This document shows positions 1-8,281 of a DNA stretch of 64,000 bases, in pieces. The stretch lies in the NCBI GenBank assembly GCA_002361485.1, contig DESZ01000028.1:6292-70291 (forward strand), in the 5' to 3' direction. Position numbers and translations under genes: made by a program. The DNA is from Cyanobacteria bacterium UBA3301. GTDB lineage: Bacteria > Cyanobacteriota > Vampirovibrionia > Gastranaerophilales > Gastranaerophilaceae. Position 1 is the stretch's first letter. Every line of letters starts with the position of its first letter. The notes below the pieces were generated by a model. That model worked only from the letters and a program-made list of their open reading frames with translations. It ran no database searches and was not told the DNA's origin.

Positions 1-921
1 TCTGAAACAGAATACCATAATCCGCAAGAGGCATTAGCTCGCGCACAATTATGGGCACGTTCTGTTTACAACACTTATTCAACGACGTTTTTAACTAACG
101 GTTCAACAAGCGGAATTATTGCTGCTGTTTTATCATGCACACACGTTGGAGATAAAGTACTTATTGCATCTAATGCGCACCCTTGCCATTTTAATGCCGT
201 TCGTCTTGCAGGTGCGAGAGCATTGACTTATGACCCTGACATTGACCCTACTTGGGGAGTACCTTTAGAAACAAGACCGGAAGTAATTGAATATTTCTTA
301 AACAGATACGATATAAAAACTGTTATTATAACTTCACCTACTTATGAAGGTATAATTTCTGATATTGAAGAAATTAAACAAATTTGTGAAAAACATGACA
401 CATACTTGATTGTTGATGAAGCGCACGGAGCATTGTATCCTTTCTCGGATAAACTTCCGTTGTCTGCAGTTAATGTTGCGGATTTTACCGTACAATCACT
501 GCATAAAACCGCTGGAGGATTAAATCCGACGGCCTTACTTCATTGCAACTGTGAAGTGGATGTGCGTTCTGCACTGGACATGTTTACAACGACTTCGCCT
601 TCATATCCTTTGCTTGCTTCGATAGAGGAGAATATAGCCTATCTTGATTCTAAAGAAGGCAGAAAAGAATTGGATAACCTGATTAACAGGCTTGATAATA
701 TAAGAATGCGCTGTTCAGGATGCGAATTTTTCGGAGATGACCCGACAAAAGTCCTAATAAGAGTTCCCGGAGTTACAGGATATGAATTATCGCAAATGCT
801 GTATGAAGATTTTGGCATAGAAGATGAAAGAACGAACGAAAAGTCAACTATGCTCTTGTGTGGTATTGGTACCGATAATAAAAAACTTGATAAATTACAA
901 CACGTATTATCAAAATTATAA
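1..921 (+). CDS. Orn/Lys/Arg decarboxylase, major domain (5' end outside window)
   Basis: The frame is open from base 1, so the gene begins upstream of the window. An internal Met at 223 is not the start. The translation has the fold type I PLP layout of the Orn/Lys/Arg decarboxylase major domain: a Thr/Asn-Gly-Ser-Thr phosphate-binding stretch near 90-110, the aspartate of VDEAHGA (415-417) that contacts the pyridine nitrogen, and the Schiff-base lysine in SLHKTAGG (505-507). The family releases CO2 from lysine, arginine or ornithine. The exact substrate cannot be read here. With speB and speD elsewhere in the window, arginine decarboxylation to agmatine is a reasonable inference. Its stop overlaps the convergent queA stop by 6 bases. 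The short C-terminal region suggests the compact Gram-positive/cyanobacterial form. Confidence 0.85.
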   Translation, partial: SETEYHNPQEALARAQLWARSVYNTYSTTFLTNGSTSGIIAAVLSCTHVGDKVLIASNAHPCHFNAVRLAGARALTYDPDIDPTWGVPLETRPEVIEYFLNRYDIKTVIITSPTYEGIISDIEEIKQICEKHDTYLIVDEAHGALYPFSDKLPLSAVNVADFTVQSLHKTAGGLNPTALLHCNCEVDVRSALDMFTTTSPSYPLLASIEENIAYLDSKEGRKELDNLINRLDNIRMRCSGCEFFGDDPTKVLIRVPGVTGYELSQMLYEDFGIEDERTNEKSTMLLCGIGTDNKKLDKLQHVLSKL

Positions 922-1965
922 TATCAGCATGCAATCTCCGTAGCTAAAAAATCTGTATTCACTATCAACAGCATGTCTATAAGCTTTAAAAATAAAATCT
1001 TTACCTGCGAATGCACTAACAAGCATTAGTAATGTTGATTTAGGCAAGTGAAAATTTGTCAACAATCTGTCTACGACCTTAAATTCATACGGCGGATAAA
1101 TAAATAGTTCCGAATGATCTTTGCATTCTTTTATGCAGTTGTACTTTTGGTAAGCGGTTTCAAGCGTTCTGACACTTGTCGTTCCGATAGCAGTCAGGCG
1201 TTTACCTTGCGCCTTTGCATTATTAATCTTATCGGCATTTTCTTTTGTTATTTCAAAAGTTTCCGAATGCATTTTATGGTCTAAAATATTTTCGCACTTC
1301 ACCGGTCTGAATGTACCCAATCCGACATTTAAGGTCACATAGGCAATTTCAACCCCTTTATTTTTAAGTTTTTGGAGTATCTCTTTTGTAAAATGTAACC
1401 CCGCAGTCGGCGCAGCAACAGAACCCTCGTCTTTAGCATAAACCGTCTGATATCGTACAGTATCGAATTCTCGCTGCTCTTTGGTTTGAATTTTTCTTTC
1501 AATGTAAGGCGGCAGCGGAATATTACCTACTTTATGTAAAATCTCAAACAAATCTCCGCTGTATTGGAGTTCAACAAGCCATTCCCCGTCATCTTCAAGA
1601 CGTTTTAAAGGAATTGCTTTTAAATCGTCACAAATTGTAATAACCGTATCTGGTTTTACACGTTTTGAAGGCTTTATTAAACAAGACCATAAATTCGAGC
1701 CTTCAGATTGTGCTTCCAATAAAAAGACTTCGATTTTAGCCCCTGTATCTTTTGTTCCGAACAAACGCGCAGGAATAACCTTTGTGTCATTCAAAACAAG
1801 AATATCATTTTCATCAAAATAATCAATAAAATCAAAAAAATGCTTATCCGTAATTGATTTATCAAAACGATTTAAAACCAACATTCGAGAATTTTCTCTT
1901 TTATCTGCAGGCATTTGCGCAATTAAATTTTCAGGTAAATCATAATCAAATTCCGAAATATTCAT
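916..1965 (-). CDS. queA: S-adenosylmethionine:tRNA ribosyltransferase-isomerase QueA
   Basis: The 349-residue protein matches QueA over its full length. It has the N-terminal DYxLPxxLIAQ-type start, the LVLNDTKVIPARLFG block and the AAPTAGLHFT motif near the middle, as in all QueA proteins. The enzyme moves the ribosyl group of SAM onto preQ1-modified tRNA to make epoxyqueuosine in the wobble position of GUN anticodons. It lies 4 bases downstream of yidC on the same strand and is probably cotranscribed with it. queE, an earlier step in the preQ1 branch, lies separately at 53076. The 3' end overlaps the convergent decarboxylase gene by 6 bases. Confidence 0.95.
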   Translation of the reverse strand: MNISEFDYDLPENLIAQMPADKRENSRMLVLNRFDKSITDKHFFDFIDYFDENDILVLNDTKVIPARLFGTKDTGAKIEVFLLEAQSEGSNLWSCLIKPSKRVKPDTVITICDDLKAIPLKRLEDDGEWLVELQYSGDLFEILHKVGNIPLPPYIERKIQTKEQREFDTVRYQTVYAKDEGSVAAPTAGLHFTKEILQKLKNKGVEIAYVTLNVGLGTFRPVKCENILDHKMHSETFEITKENADKINNAKAQGKRLTAIGTTSVRTLETAYQKYNCIKECKDHSELFIYPPYEFKVVDRLLTNFHLPKSTLLMLVSAFAGKDFIFKAYRHAVDSEYRFFSYGDCMLIL

Positions 1966-1969
1966 AATA

Positions 1970-3055
1970 CTAATTGATTTTCTTTGCGTTTTTTAATTCT
2001 ATATCGTCAACTGCTTCTTTTTTCTTTTCAGCTTCCGCATCAATTTGTTTGTTTATAATAACGGTTTGAATAATTTGAATAACATTACTTGTAATCAAAT
2101 ATAACAAAACCCCTGCAGGAATAGGGATGATTACAAAAGTTGCAATAATCATCAACGGCATAAATGTACCCATCGATTTTTGAATAGCAGCCTGTGTCGG
2201 GTCTTGAGAATCAGTTTTAGACATTGCCATCATGATTTTTTGCGAAATAAACATAGTAACCGCAAATAATACTATCAGAATTATTACATCCCAATGCCAA
2301 GCTCTGTTAACAGGGACAGTCGGAATAGTTGCAGTCAAAACACCGTCTTGAGCATCACTTCTTGTAAATGTTACTTTTTCATTTTCACGAATATTTGAAT
2401 TAGTAACAACAACTTCCGCTTTTTCAACCTTCAATAGTTGGCTGAAATCTTTAACTTTCAAATTGCCTAAACTGAAGTTAAGAGTTAAATCTTTCCCCGG
2501 TTGGATATCTCCGTCAACTTCCAACGCTTGAGCAGCATCTGAAACTTTAATATTTTTAACTTCTTGTCCGTCTATATAAACAGTAGCAACATTACCTAAA
2601 ACGAACTTATCCCCCGGAGCAACGCCAAGCTTTCCGTCCTCCGAAATTCCCGCAGTAGCTCTTAATGTAGTTGCCAAACTGTCAACAAACAAAAAATGCT
2701 GATTTCCTGCAACTTGTATAAATTGAGGACTAATCAATGCCGAATACAACAAAATGAATATAGGCATTTGAATAAATAACGGCAAACATCCGCCCATAGG
2801 ATTGAACTTATGTTCTTTATAAAATTCCATAAGCTTTTGCTGCATAACTTGCGGATTTGATTTATATCTGTCTTGAATGGCTTTTAGTTTAGGTTGAAGC
2901 GTTTGCATCATTTTCATGGAACGCTGCTGCTCAACATTCAAATGCCATAACGCTAATCTGACAATTATTGTCAGAACAATAATCGCAATACCATAACCGC
3001 CTACAAGGTGTGCTAATTTACTTAAAAACCAAATTGTTGCTGATATAAAATCCAC
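1970..3055 (-). CDS. yidC: Membrane protein insertase YidC/Oxa1, with a large extracytoplasmic insertion
   Basis: The protein has 361 residues. The YidC core is clear: TM1 at about 22-40 with the conserved groove arginine (Arg33), a cytoplasmic charged hairpin at 42-85, TM2 at about 91-109, TM3 at about 256-272 and later helices at about 297-335, then a Lys/Glu-rich tail. YidC inserts membrane proteins alone or with SecYEG. Unlike the short Gram-positive type, about 125 residues (127-250) that look beta-rich and hydrophilic are inserted between the HFLFVDSL segment and TM3. That places a domain on the outer face of the membrane. There is no long N-terminal P1 domain as in Proteobacteria. A GGATTAGGG-like ribosome site precedes the start. 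Confidence 0.93.
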   Translation of the reverse strand: MDFISATIWFLSKLAHLVGGYGIAIIVLTIIVRLALWHLNVEQQRSMKMMQTLQPKLKAIQDRYKSNPQVMQQKLMEFYKEHKFNPMGGCLPLFIQMPIFILLYSALISPQFIQVAGNQHFLFVDSLATTLRATAGISEDGKLGVAPGDKFVLGNVATVYIDGQEVKNIKVSDAAQALEVDGDIQPGKDLTLNFSLGNLKVKDFSQLLKVEKAEVVVTNSNIRENEKVTFTRSDAQDGVLTATIPTVPVNRAWHWDVIILIVLFAVTMFISQKIMMAMSKTDSQDPTQAAIQKSMGTFMPLMIIATFVIIPIPAGVLLYLITSNVIQIIQTVIINKQIDAEAEKKKEAVDDIELKNAKKIN

Positions 3056-3129
3056 TTTCCCTAATCCTCTCTTGTGTAAATCTTTACCTGTAAAAGAGTA
3101 TTATAAAAATACATTCAAGTCAAGAATGA

Positions 3130-3135
3130 TATAAT
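3130..3135 (+). promoter_or_regulatory. Perfect -10 box for the candidate small RNA
   Basis: TATAAT lies at 3130-3135 in the gap between yidC and tRNA-Pro, pointing right. No convincing -35 box lies 16-18 bases upstream. Initiation would fall near 3142, and the transcript would run into the hairpin at 3279-3306 with no ORF between. Confidence 0.4.
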
Positions 3136-3141
3136 AAGATG

Positions 3142-3306
3142 CGTGGAAGCTTTGGCGCATAGAGGCGAAGTCTAAAAACGAAAAGAACTACACATCTGTG
3201 CCTCAAGACATCATATAACAAAGCGCGTTTAAATTCGTCTGTTTACACATGATGTAATCATGGAATTCCGACTCACAAAAAAAGACTAACTCTCGTTAGT
3301 CTTTTT
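3142..3306 (+). ncRNA. Candidate untranslated RNA of about 165 nt (6S-like rod possible)
   Basis: This stretch has no ORF. It is preceded by TATAAT and ends in a strong intrinsic terminator. By eye it can fold as nested short helices: GGAA 3145-3148 with TTCC 3266-3269, GCTTTG 3149-3154 with CAAAGC 3219-3224, and GAGGC 3162-3166 with GCCTC 3200-3204. A side hairpin lies at 3248-3262 (CATGAT/ATCATG). An elongated rod of about 165-190 nt with a side hairpin in the 3' half is how 6S RNA looks, but I see no sequence signature that proves it, and short helices arise by chance in AT-rich DNA. SRP RNA, tmRNA and RNase P RNA signatures are absent. Confidence 0.3.
3279..3306. terminator. Bidirectional intrinsic terminator
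   Basis: A 12-bp perfect stem (AAAAAGACTAAC / GTTAGTCTTTTT) encloses a TCTC loop. An A tract on one side and a T tract on the other allow it to stop tRNA-Pro transcription leftward and the candidate RNA rightward. Confidence 0.85.
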
Positions 3307-3309
3307 AAA

Positions 3310-3386
3310 TGGTCGGGATGACATGATTCGAACATGCGACCCCCTCGTCCCAAGCGAGGTGCGCTACCAAGCTGCGCTACATCCCG
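3310..3386 (-). tRNA. tRNA-Pro (TGG), CCA encoded
   Basis: On the minus strand the acceptor arms CGGGATG and CATCCCG pair. The D arm is GCGCAGCTTGGTAGCGC. The anticodon stem CTCGC/GCGAG-type arm carries loop CTTGGGA with anticodon TGG, and the T loop is TTCGAAT. The discriminator A is followed by an encoded CCA. All parts of the cloverleaf are present. The terminator at 3279-3306 follows directly. Confidence 0.96.
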
Positions 3387-3485
3387 ACGGGGTTCTGTAG
3401 TTTGATAATAACTTAAACATAATGACCCGTCAAGTACTATTTTAAATAAATATAATTTAATAATTTAGCACAAAAGAGCTTTACG

Positions 3486-3494
3486 TGCTATTAT
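3486..3494 (+). promoter_or_regulatory. Extended -10 promoter giving a possibly leaderless transcript
   Basis: TG-C-TATTAT at 3486-3494 is an extended -10 element. Its expected start point, 6-7 bases on, coincides with the ATG of the DUF374 gene at 3501. There is no clear Shine-Dalgarno sequence between them. Confidence 0.4.
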
Positions 3495-3500
3495 AGAGTT

Positions 3501-4169
3501 ATGGTTAGGCTTATAAACAGAAATAATGTTCCGACAATAGCGTCTGTCGTGTATCGTATATTAAAAGTTCAGGAGTGTATGACTTTTATTGCAAACTACA
3601 ATCATCCTGCACTCGAACAATGTATATACGTCATGTGGCATGCAAACCAATTTTTGGTGCATGGTATCCCAAACAGACCAAACTTAAATATCCTTATAAG
3701 TAACTCTCTTGACGGGCAAATTGTTGCAACGGTTTGTGAAAAATGGGGATTTAAGGTAAAGCGTGGTTCTTCAGGCAACAAAGGAGCCGTGTCCTCAACA
3801 TTGCAACTTATAAACAGCTTAAAAGAAGGGCAAAGTGTTGCCATAATGGTTGACGGCCCAAGGGGACCGTTTCATAAAGTAAAAAAGGGAGCTTTGGTAT
3901 TAGCCAAAGAATCAGGGATACCAATTGTGCCTGTCCATTGGTATTCGGAGCAAAAAACATTTCGCCGTTTGCCTTCATGGGATAAGATGGCTTCTCCTAT
4001 AGGTCCATGCAAAATTCTTAACATATATGGCGAGCCGATATATGCAAATGACAAAACCGAACAAGAGTTAGCCGAAGAAATTGAATCAACATTATTAAAT
4101 TTAGAAAAAAGAGAAAAAGAATTTTATAAAAAAGCAGTAGAGCAAAAATTATGGAGCAAAAAGAAATAA
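3501..4169 (+). CDS. DUF374 lysophospholipid acyltransferase-like protein
   Basis: The 222-residue protein carries the DUF374 family motifs in order: MWHANQFL (His of the acyltransferase HX4D-like site), ISNSLDGQIVA, GFKVKRGSSGNKGA, and MVDGPRGP followed by VKKGALVLAKESGIPIVPV. DUF374 proteins are related to the LPLAT acyltransferases that acylate glycerolipids or lipid A precursors at the inner membrane. The acceptor cannot be told from sequence. It opens a tightly packed plus-strand run: its 3' end overlaps the nitrilase gene by 19 bases. No good ribosome site is seen before the ATG (see the promoter at 3486). Confidence 0.85.
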   Translation: MVRLINRNNVPTIASVVYRILKVQECMTFIANYNHPALEQCIYVMWHANQFLVHGIPNRPNLNILISNSLDGQIVATVCEKWGFKVKRGSSGNKGAVSSTLQLINSLKEGQSVAIMVDGPRGPFHKVKKGALVLAKESGIPIVPVHWYSEQKTFRRLPSWDKMASPIGPCKILNIYGEPIYANDKTEQELAEEIESTLLNLEKREKEFYKKAVEQKLWSKKK

Positions 4170-4975
4170 AAATATCTATTCTTCAAATGTCATCCGTTAT
4201 CGGGGATATAGAAGCAAATATCAATAAGGTAAACAATCTTGTTTTCGACTCATTACCGCAAGATTGCGACATATTAGTTTTGCCCGAAGTATGGACTGTC
4301 GGCTGGTCATGCAATAAATTTTTAGATTGCGCGGAAGATATAATAAATAGTCGTTCTGTGAATTTCTTAAAAGAACTTGCTAAAAAATATAATGTAAATA
4401 TTATAGGCGGCAGTATTATAGAAAACCGCGGAGATAAATATTATAATACGACTCCCGTGATAAATCGCAGCGGGGATTTAGTAACAACATATTCAAAAAA
4501 TCATCTTTATTCATACTACGGATGTGATGAAGGAAAATATATCACAGTCGGTGATAGTCCTGTTATGGTTGAACTTGACGGAGTCAATTACGGTTTGACG
4601 ATATGTTATGACATCAGATTTCCTGAAATATACAGAGCATACAGAAAATCCGGTGCTGACATTTTGGTAAACTGTGCTGCCTGGGGTTCAAAAAAACCTA
4701 TCCCGTGGGAAGTCATGACAAAATCAAGAGCCGTCGAAAATCAATGCTATATGATTGCACTGACTCAATGCGGATACATCGAAAACGGTGAATATAACCT
4801 CGGAGAATCAAGAATTATTGATTACAAAGGAGATGAATTATCATATATAAAAGACATCGAAGGGATTTCTACCTGCACAATAAATTTAAGCGAAATGTAT
4901 GAGTTTAGGGACAAATGCAAAATTTTAAACGATATTAAAGATAATTATGAGGTAAAAGTGTTATGCACAAAATAA
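4151..4975 (+). CDS. Carbon-nitrogen hydrolase (nitrilase superfamily, Nit2/omega-amidase-like)
   Basis: The 274-residue protein has the Glu-Lys-Cys catalytic triad of the nitrilase superfamily: Glu46 in LPEVWTVGW, Lys116 in YSKNHLYSYYG and Cys152 in TICYDIRFPE. The region around Cys and the SRAVENQ block resemble omega-amidases, which hydrolyse alpha-ketoglutaramate or alpha-ketosuccinamate. The substrate is not certain and other amidase activities are possible. The protein lacks a signal peptide and should be cytoplasmic. The gene overlaps its neighbours on both sides (19 and 13 bases), which suggests translational coupling within the run. Confidence 0.85.
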   Translation: MEQKEIKISILQMSSVIGDIEANINKVNNLVFDSLPQDCDILVLPEVWTVGWSCNKFLDCAEDIINSRSVNFLKELAKKYNVNIIGGSIIENRGDKYYNTTPVINRSGDLVTTYSKNHLYSYYGCDEGKYITVGDSPVMVELDGVNYGLTICYDIRFPEIYRAYRKSGADILVNCAAWGSKKPIPWEVMTKSRAVENQCYMIALTQCGYIENGEYNLGESRIIDYKGDELSYIKDIEGISTCTINLSEMYEFRDKCKILNDIKDNYEVKVLCTK

Positions 4976-6309
4976 TTTCAAGCATTTTAGTTATATTGAT
5001 GGGTATAATGCCTGCAAATGCGTCTTCAATAGCAAGACTTGTCGGCAGCTTAAATATTAATCCGCATGCGGTTTCTGTATGCGTAAAAGATGTACATACT
5101 GGCGCAACCGTGTATAAATTAAACGAAAAAGCTCCAATGACACCGGCATCTACGTTAAAGCTTATCTCCTCAATGGCCTCTCGTGATATATTGACAGATG
5201 ATTATGTATTTTCAACGAAATTATATAAAAGCACAAATAACGACTTATATTTAAAGCTTGGTGCAGACCCTTTTTTAAAAAACGGCGATTTAGATACACT
5301 TATAAAAACAGCTAAAAATAAAAATATTACTCCAAAAAATTTCTATATTGATGACACAGTATTTGATAAAATCGAATGGGGTGAAGGTTGGCAATGGGAT
5401 GACGATTTGAACCCATTAATGCCAAAATTTAGTGCTTACAATATTGACGGTAATTTAGCAAATATTGTTATTACACCTTATGTAAATAATGCAGCTCCTG
5501 CTATTTCTGTAAAACCATATTATCCGATAACAATAATGAATCTTGTAAATACAAACATGGGCTCGGCAAATTCTCTAAAAGCAGAGCATAACACTGATAT
5601 TGCACCAAATATTATTGCGATATCAGGAACTGTCGGAAAAACTGATAATATTAAAATTCCGGTAAACAATACAAGAATATATTTTCGTTTAAGATTGGAA
5701 AACGCAATTAAAAATCAAAAACTGGAATATTACAGCCCTATTAAATATGCTAAAACACCTTCCGATAATATATATTTAGCAGATGAAATTACGCACGATA
5801 TTGATAGCGCTTTAAATGACATATTAAAAAACAGCAATAATATGACAGCTGAGACTCTGTTTAAACTTGCAGGAGCAAAATTCACAAACTCGCAAGGAAC
5901 ATTTGAAAACTCTCAAACTATGCTTAACAATTATTTGTCAAATCTACAAATCAACTCCTCTGATATTAAGATAGTTGACGGGAGCGGAGTGTCAAAAAAC
6001 AACATAATGACCGCTGAATTTATGACAGAATTTTTAACATCTTTAGCTAAGACGGATAACTATGATATTTTAAAAACCCATCTTCCGACTCCCGGTGAAG
6101 GGACTTTAAAAAACAGAATGCTCTATTTTAAGGATAATCTAAGAGCTAAAACAGGAACATTATCCGATACAAGTGCAATAGCAGGTTATATAACCACAAA
6201 AAAAGGGAAAACATACGCATTTGATATAATGATAAAAGATGCTAAAACATCTTCTAACGAAAAAAAGAATATTGAAGAACAAATTCTAAGATATATTTAT
6301 ATGAATTAA
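4963..6309 (+). CDS. dacB: D-alanyl-D-alanine carboxypeptidase/endopeptidase, PBP4 (peptidase S13)
   Basis: A hydrophobic signal peptide (about 1-20, ending PANA) is followed by the three penicillin-binding motifs of family S13: SxxK as Ser63-Thr-Leu-Lys66, SxN as Ser344-Lys-Asn346, and KTG at 396-398. The total is 448 residues, normal for the family. The enzyme trims the terminal D-Ala or cuts cross-links of peptidoglycan outside the cytoplasmic membrane. A GAGG site about 10 bases upstream supports the ATG at 4963 even though it lies inside the nitrilase gene. It indicates a murein wall. Confidence 0.93.
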   Translation: MHKIISSILVILMGIMPANASSIARLVGSLNINPHAVSVCVKDVHTGATVYKLNEKAPMTPASTLKLISSMASRDILTDDYVFSTKLYKSTNNDLYLKLGADPFLKNGDLDTLIKTAKNKNITPKNFYIDDTVFDKIEWGEGWQWDDDLNPLMPKFSAYNIDGNLANIVITPYVNNAAPAISVKPYYPITIMNLVNTNMGSANSLKAEHNTDIAPNIIAISGTVGKTDNIKIPVNNTRIYFRLRLENAIKNQKLEYYSPIKYAKTPSDNIYLADEITHDIDSALNDILKNSNNMTAETLFKLAGAKFTNSQGTFENSQTMLNNYLSNLQINSSDIKIVDGSGVSKNNIMTAEFMTEFLTSLAKTDNYDILKTHLPTPGEGTLKNRMLYFKDNLRAKTGTLSDTSAIAGYITTKKGKTYAFDIMIKDAKTSSNEKKNIEEQILRYIYMN

Positions 6310-6321
6310 AGGAATGAATTT

Positions 6322-7200
6322 ATGTACGAACCGGAAGTAACCATTATTACACCAACATACAATATAGTAGAATCAGGTCATGCAGATGATTTTACATTGC
6401 TTGTAAACTTAACAGACAGGCAAACATATCAATATATTGAACATTTAATCGTGGATAACAATTCAACAGATGAAACAATTGATTTACTAAAAGATTATAA
6501 AAATTCCGGATTTATAAACTTTTATTCCGCACCCGATACAGGCAAATATGATGCTATAAATAAAGGTTTATTAAGAGCGAAAGGCAAATATGTCGCATTT
6601 TTAAGCTGCGATGACTTTTATCACGATATAATGGCAATTGAGGATTTGGTTAATGCTATGGAAGAAGAAAATGCAGATTACTGCATTTTTCCGTCATATT
6701 GCTCTAATCCTGACGGAAGTGCGTTTTTGTATAATCCGTCAATACTAAATGTTTTTCAAGTGATGCCTTGTCCTCATCAAGCAATGTTTTTTAAACGCGA
6801 AGCCTTAGAAAAAATCGGATATTTTGATGCAAAATTTAAAATATTTGCGGACTATGACCTGATATTAAGACTTGTACTCGGAAGGTTTAACGGAATAATG
6901 TTTGACAGACCGCTTGTTACATACAGAATGGGAGAACAAGCCGTAAAACATTCCGTTCAGGTTGAAGCTGAATGTAAACATATTTATCACAAGAATCTAA
7001 AGCCGTTATATCCTTTAAATGATACCCAAATTGACAGAATGGTAAACATTTCTGAAATTCCGAAGGATTTACTTGACAGACTTGCCGATTATTTTCCGGA
7101 CAGCAAAGACATGTTCTATGAACGCTATGAACAAATGTATAATATGAGATATCAGGCAGCTGAAGCTCAGCGTGAACAACAAAGACAAAACAGACAATAA
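6322..7200 (+). CDS. Glycosyltransferase family 2
   Basis: The 292-residue protein has a GT-A fold start (VTIITPTYNIVESG), the acidic donor-binding motif DNNSTDETID, the GKYDAINKGLLRAKGKYVAFLSCDDF block with the metal-binding DD, and a late FADYDLILRL segment. Such enzymes transfer sugars from nucleotide-sugar donors to polysaccharide or glycolipid acceptors on the cytoplasmic side. The C-terminus is Gln/Arg-rich and probably disordered. AAGGAA lies 8 bases before the start. The acceptor is unknown; nearby DacB and lipid genes suggest envelope work. Confidence 0.9.
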   Translation: MYEPEVTIITPTYNIVESGHADDFTLLVNLTDRQTYQYIEHLIVDNNSTDETIDLLKDYKNSGFINFYSAPDTGKYDAINKGLLRAKGKYVAFLSCDDFYHDIMAIEDLVNAMEEENADYCIFPSYCSNPDGSAFLYNPSILNVFQVMPCPHQAMFFKREALEKIGYFDAKFKIFADYDLILRLVLGRFNGIMFDRPLVTYRMGEQAVKHSVQVEAECKHIYHKNLKPLYPLNDTQIDRMVNISEIPKDLLDRLADYFPDSKDMFYERYEQMYNMRYQAAEAQREQQRQNRQ

Positions 7201-7266
7201 AAGAATTTGCAAAAATAAATTGCACGATTATAATTGAAACAGAATAATATAAGAAGGTTAAGGAAT

Positions 7267-8268
7267 ATGAGTGAGAAAAAAATAGCAGTATTGGGATGCG
7301 GATTGTGGGGCAGAAATGTTGTCCGTAATTTTTATAATTTGAACGCATTGGAAATGGTTTGTGATTTAGATGACGAAAATCTTGCAAAAGTAAAAGCAGA
7401 ATATCCGAATGTAAAAACAACAAAAGATTTTCATGACATTATAAATAATGATAACGTGATGGGTGTTGTTGTAGTAACCCCGAGCCATACACATTTCAAA
7501 TTTGTAAAAGCAATGCTTGAAGCCGGCAAACACGTTTATGTTGAAAAACCGATATCAACAGTATCACAAGAAGCCAGAGATTTGGCTGATTTAGCCGACA
7601 GTAAAGGGTTGGTGCTGATGGTTGGTCACCTGTTGTTATACCATCCTGCAGTTAATCGTTTAAAAATGATGGTCGAAGAGGGAGAACTTGGCGATATTGT
7701 TTATGCACAAAGCGACAGATTAAATATCAATTATTTCAAAAACGACAGAAGTGTAATGTGGGATTTAGCACCTCATGACGTTTCTATGATAAGTTATGTT
7801 TTAGGAAAAAATCCTAAACGAGTAATATCAGCTGTCGGATGTTCTTCTGACAAAAATGATATTATGGATATTACTCATTTGACAATTGAAATGGAAGGCG
7901 GAGCTATTGCGCAAATTTCAGATAGTTGGATTACACCTAAAAAACATGTTCAGCTACTCGTTCGCGGTACTAAAAAAACTGCTATTATGGATGATACCGT
8001 ATCTGAAAATAAATTGACTATATATGAAAACTTTAAAGCAGGTTCAAGTGAAGTATTGCAGCCTGATATATTGGAAATAGAACCGTTAAAACTTGAATGC
8101 CAGCATTTTATAAACTGTTGTGAAACAGGTAATAAAGCTCGCTCTGACGGAGAAAACGGTTTTATCGTAGTAAGCATTTTAGAAGAAGCGGAAAAGATTA
8201 TGCTTGGGGAAAGAGCAAAGAATTTGGATAGCGTGGATTTCGCGCTTTCAAGGTCTAAAAAAATATAA
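7267..8268 (+). CDS. Gfo/Idh/MocA family NAD(P)-dependent oxidoreductase
   Basis: The start chosen is ATG 7267 (MSEKKIAVLGCGLWG), with an AAGGTTAAGGA site just upstream. An in-frame ATG at 7234 would add 11 residues with no ribosome site. The 333-residue protein has an N-terminal Rossmann fold (GCGLWGRN), the EKPIS motif typical of the family near 95, and a C-terminal alpha/beta domain with WDLAPHDVSM. These enzymes oxidise or reduce sugars, often nucleotide sugars. With the glycosyltransferase upstream, a role in building a surface sugar is likely but not shown. Confidence 0.88.
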   Translation: MSEKKIAVLGCGLWGRNVVRNFYNLNALEMVCDLDDENLAKVKAEYPNVKTTKDFHDIINNDNVMGVVVVTPSHTHFKFVKAMLEAGKHVYVEKPISTVSQEARDLADLADSKGLVLMVGHLLLYHPAVNRLKMMVEEGELGDIVYAQSDRLNINYFKNDRSVMWDLAPHDVSMISYVLGKNPKRVISAVGCSSDKNDIMDITHLTIEMEGGAIAQISDSWITPKKHVQLLVRGTKKTAIMDDTVSENKLTIYENFKAGSSEVLQPDILEIEPLKLECQHFINCCETGNKARSDGENGFIVVSILEEAEKIMLGERAKNLDSVDFALSRSKKI

Positions 8269-8281
8269 GAGGAACTTTAAT

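Noticed and set aside
3056..3300. SRP RNA or tmRNA in the yidC/tRNA-Pro gap
   Set aside because: The GGAA-capped SRP helix with its AGCAGCC partner and the tRNA-like ends and resume codons of tmRNA are absent on both strands.
6917..7423. 168-codon minus-strand frame across the GT2/oxidoreductase junction
   Set aside because: It is antisense to two solid genes and a good ribosome site, with no recognisable domain.
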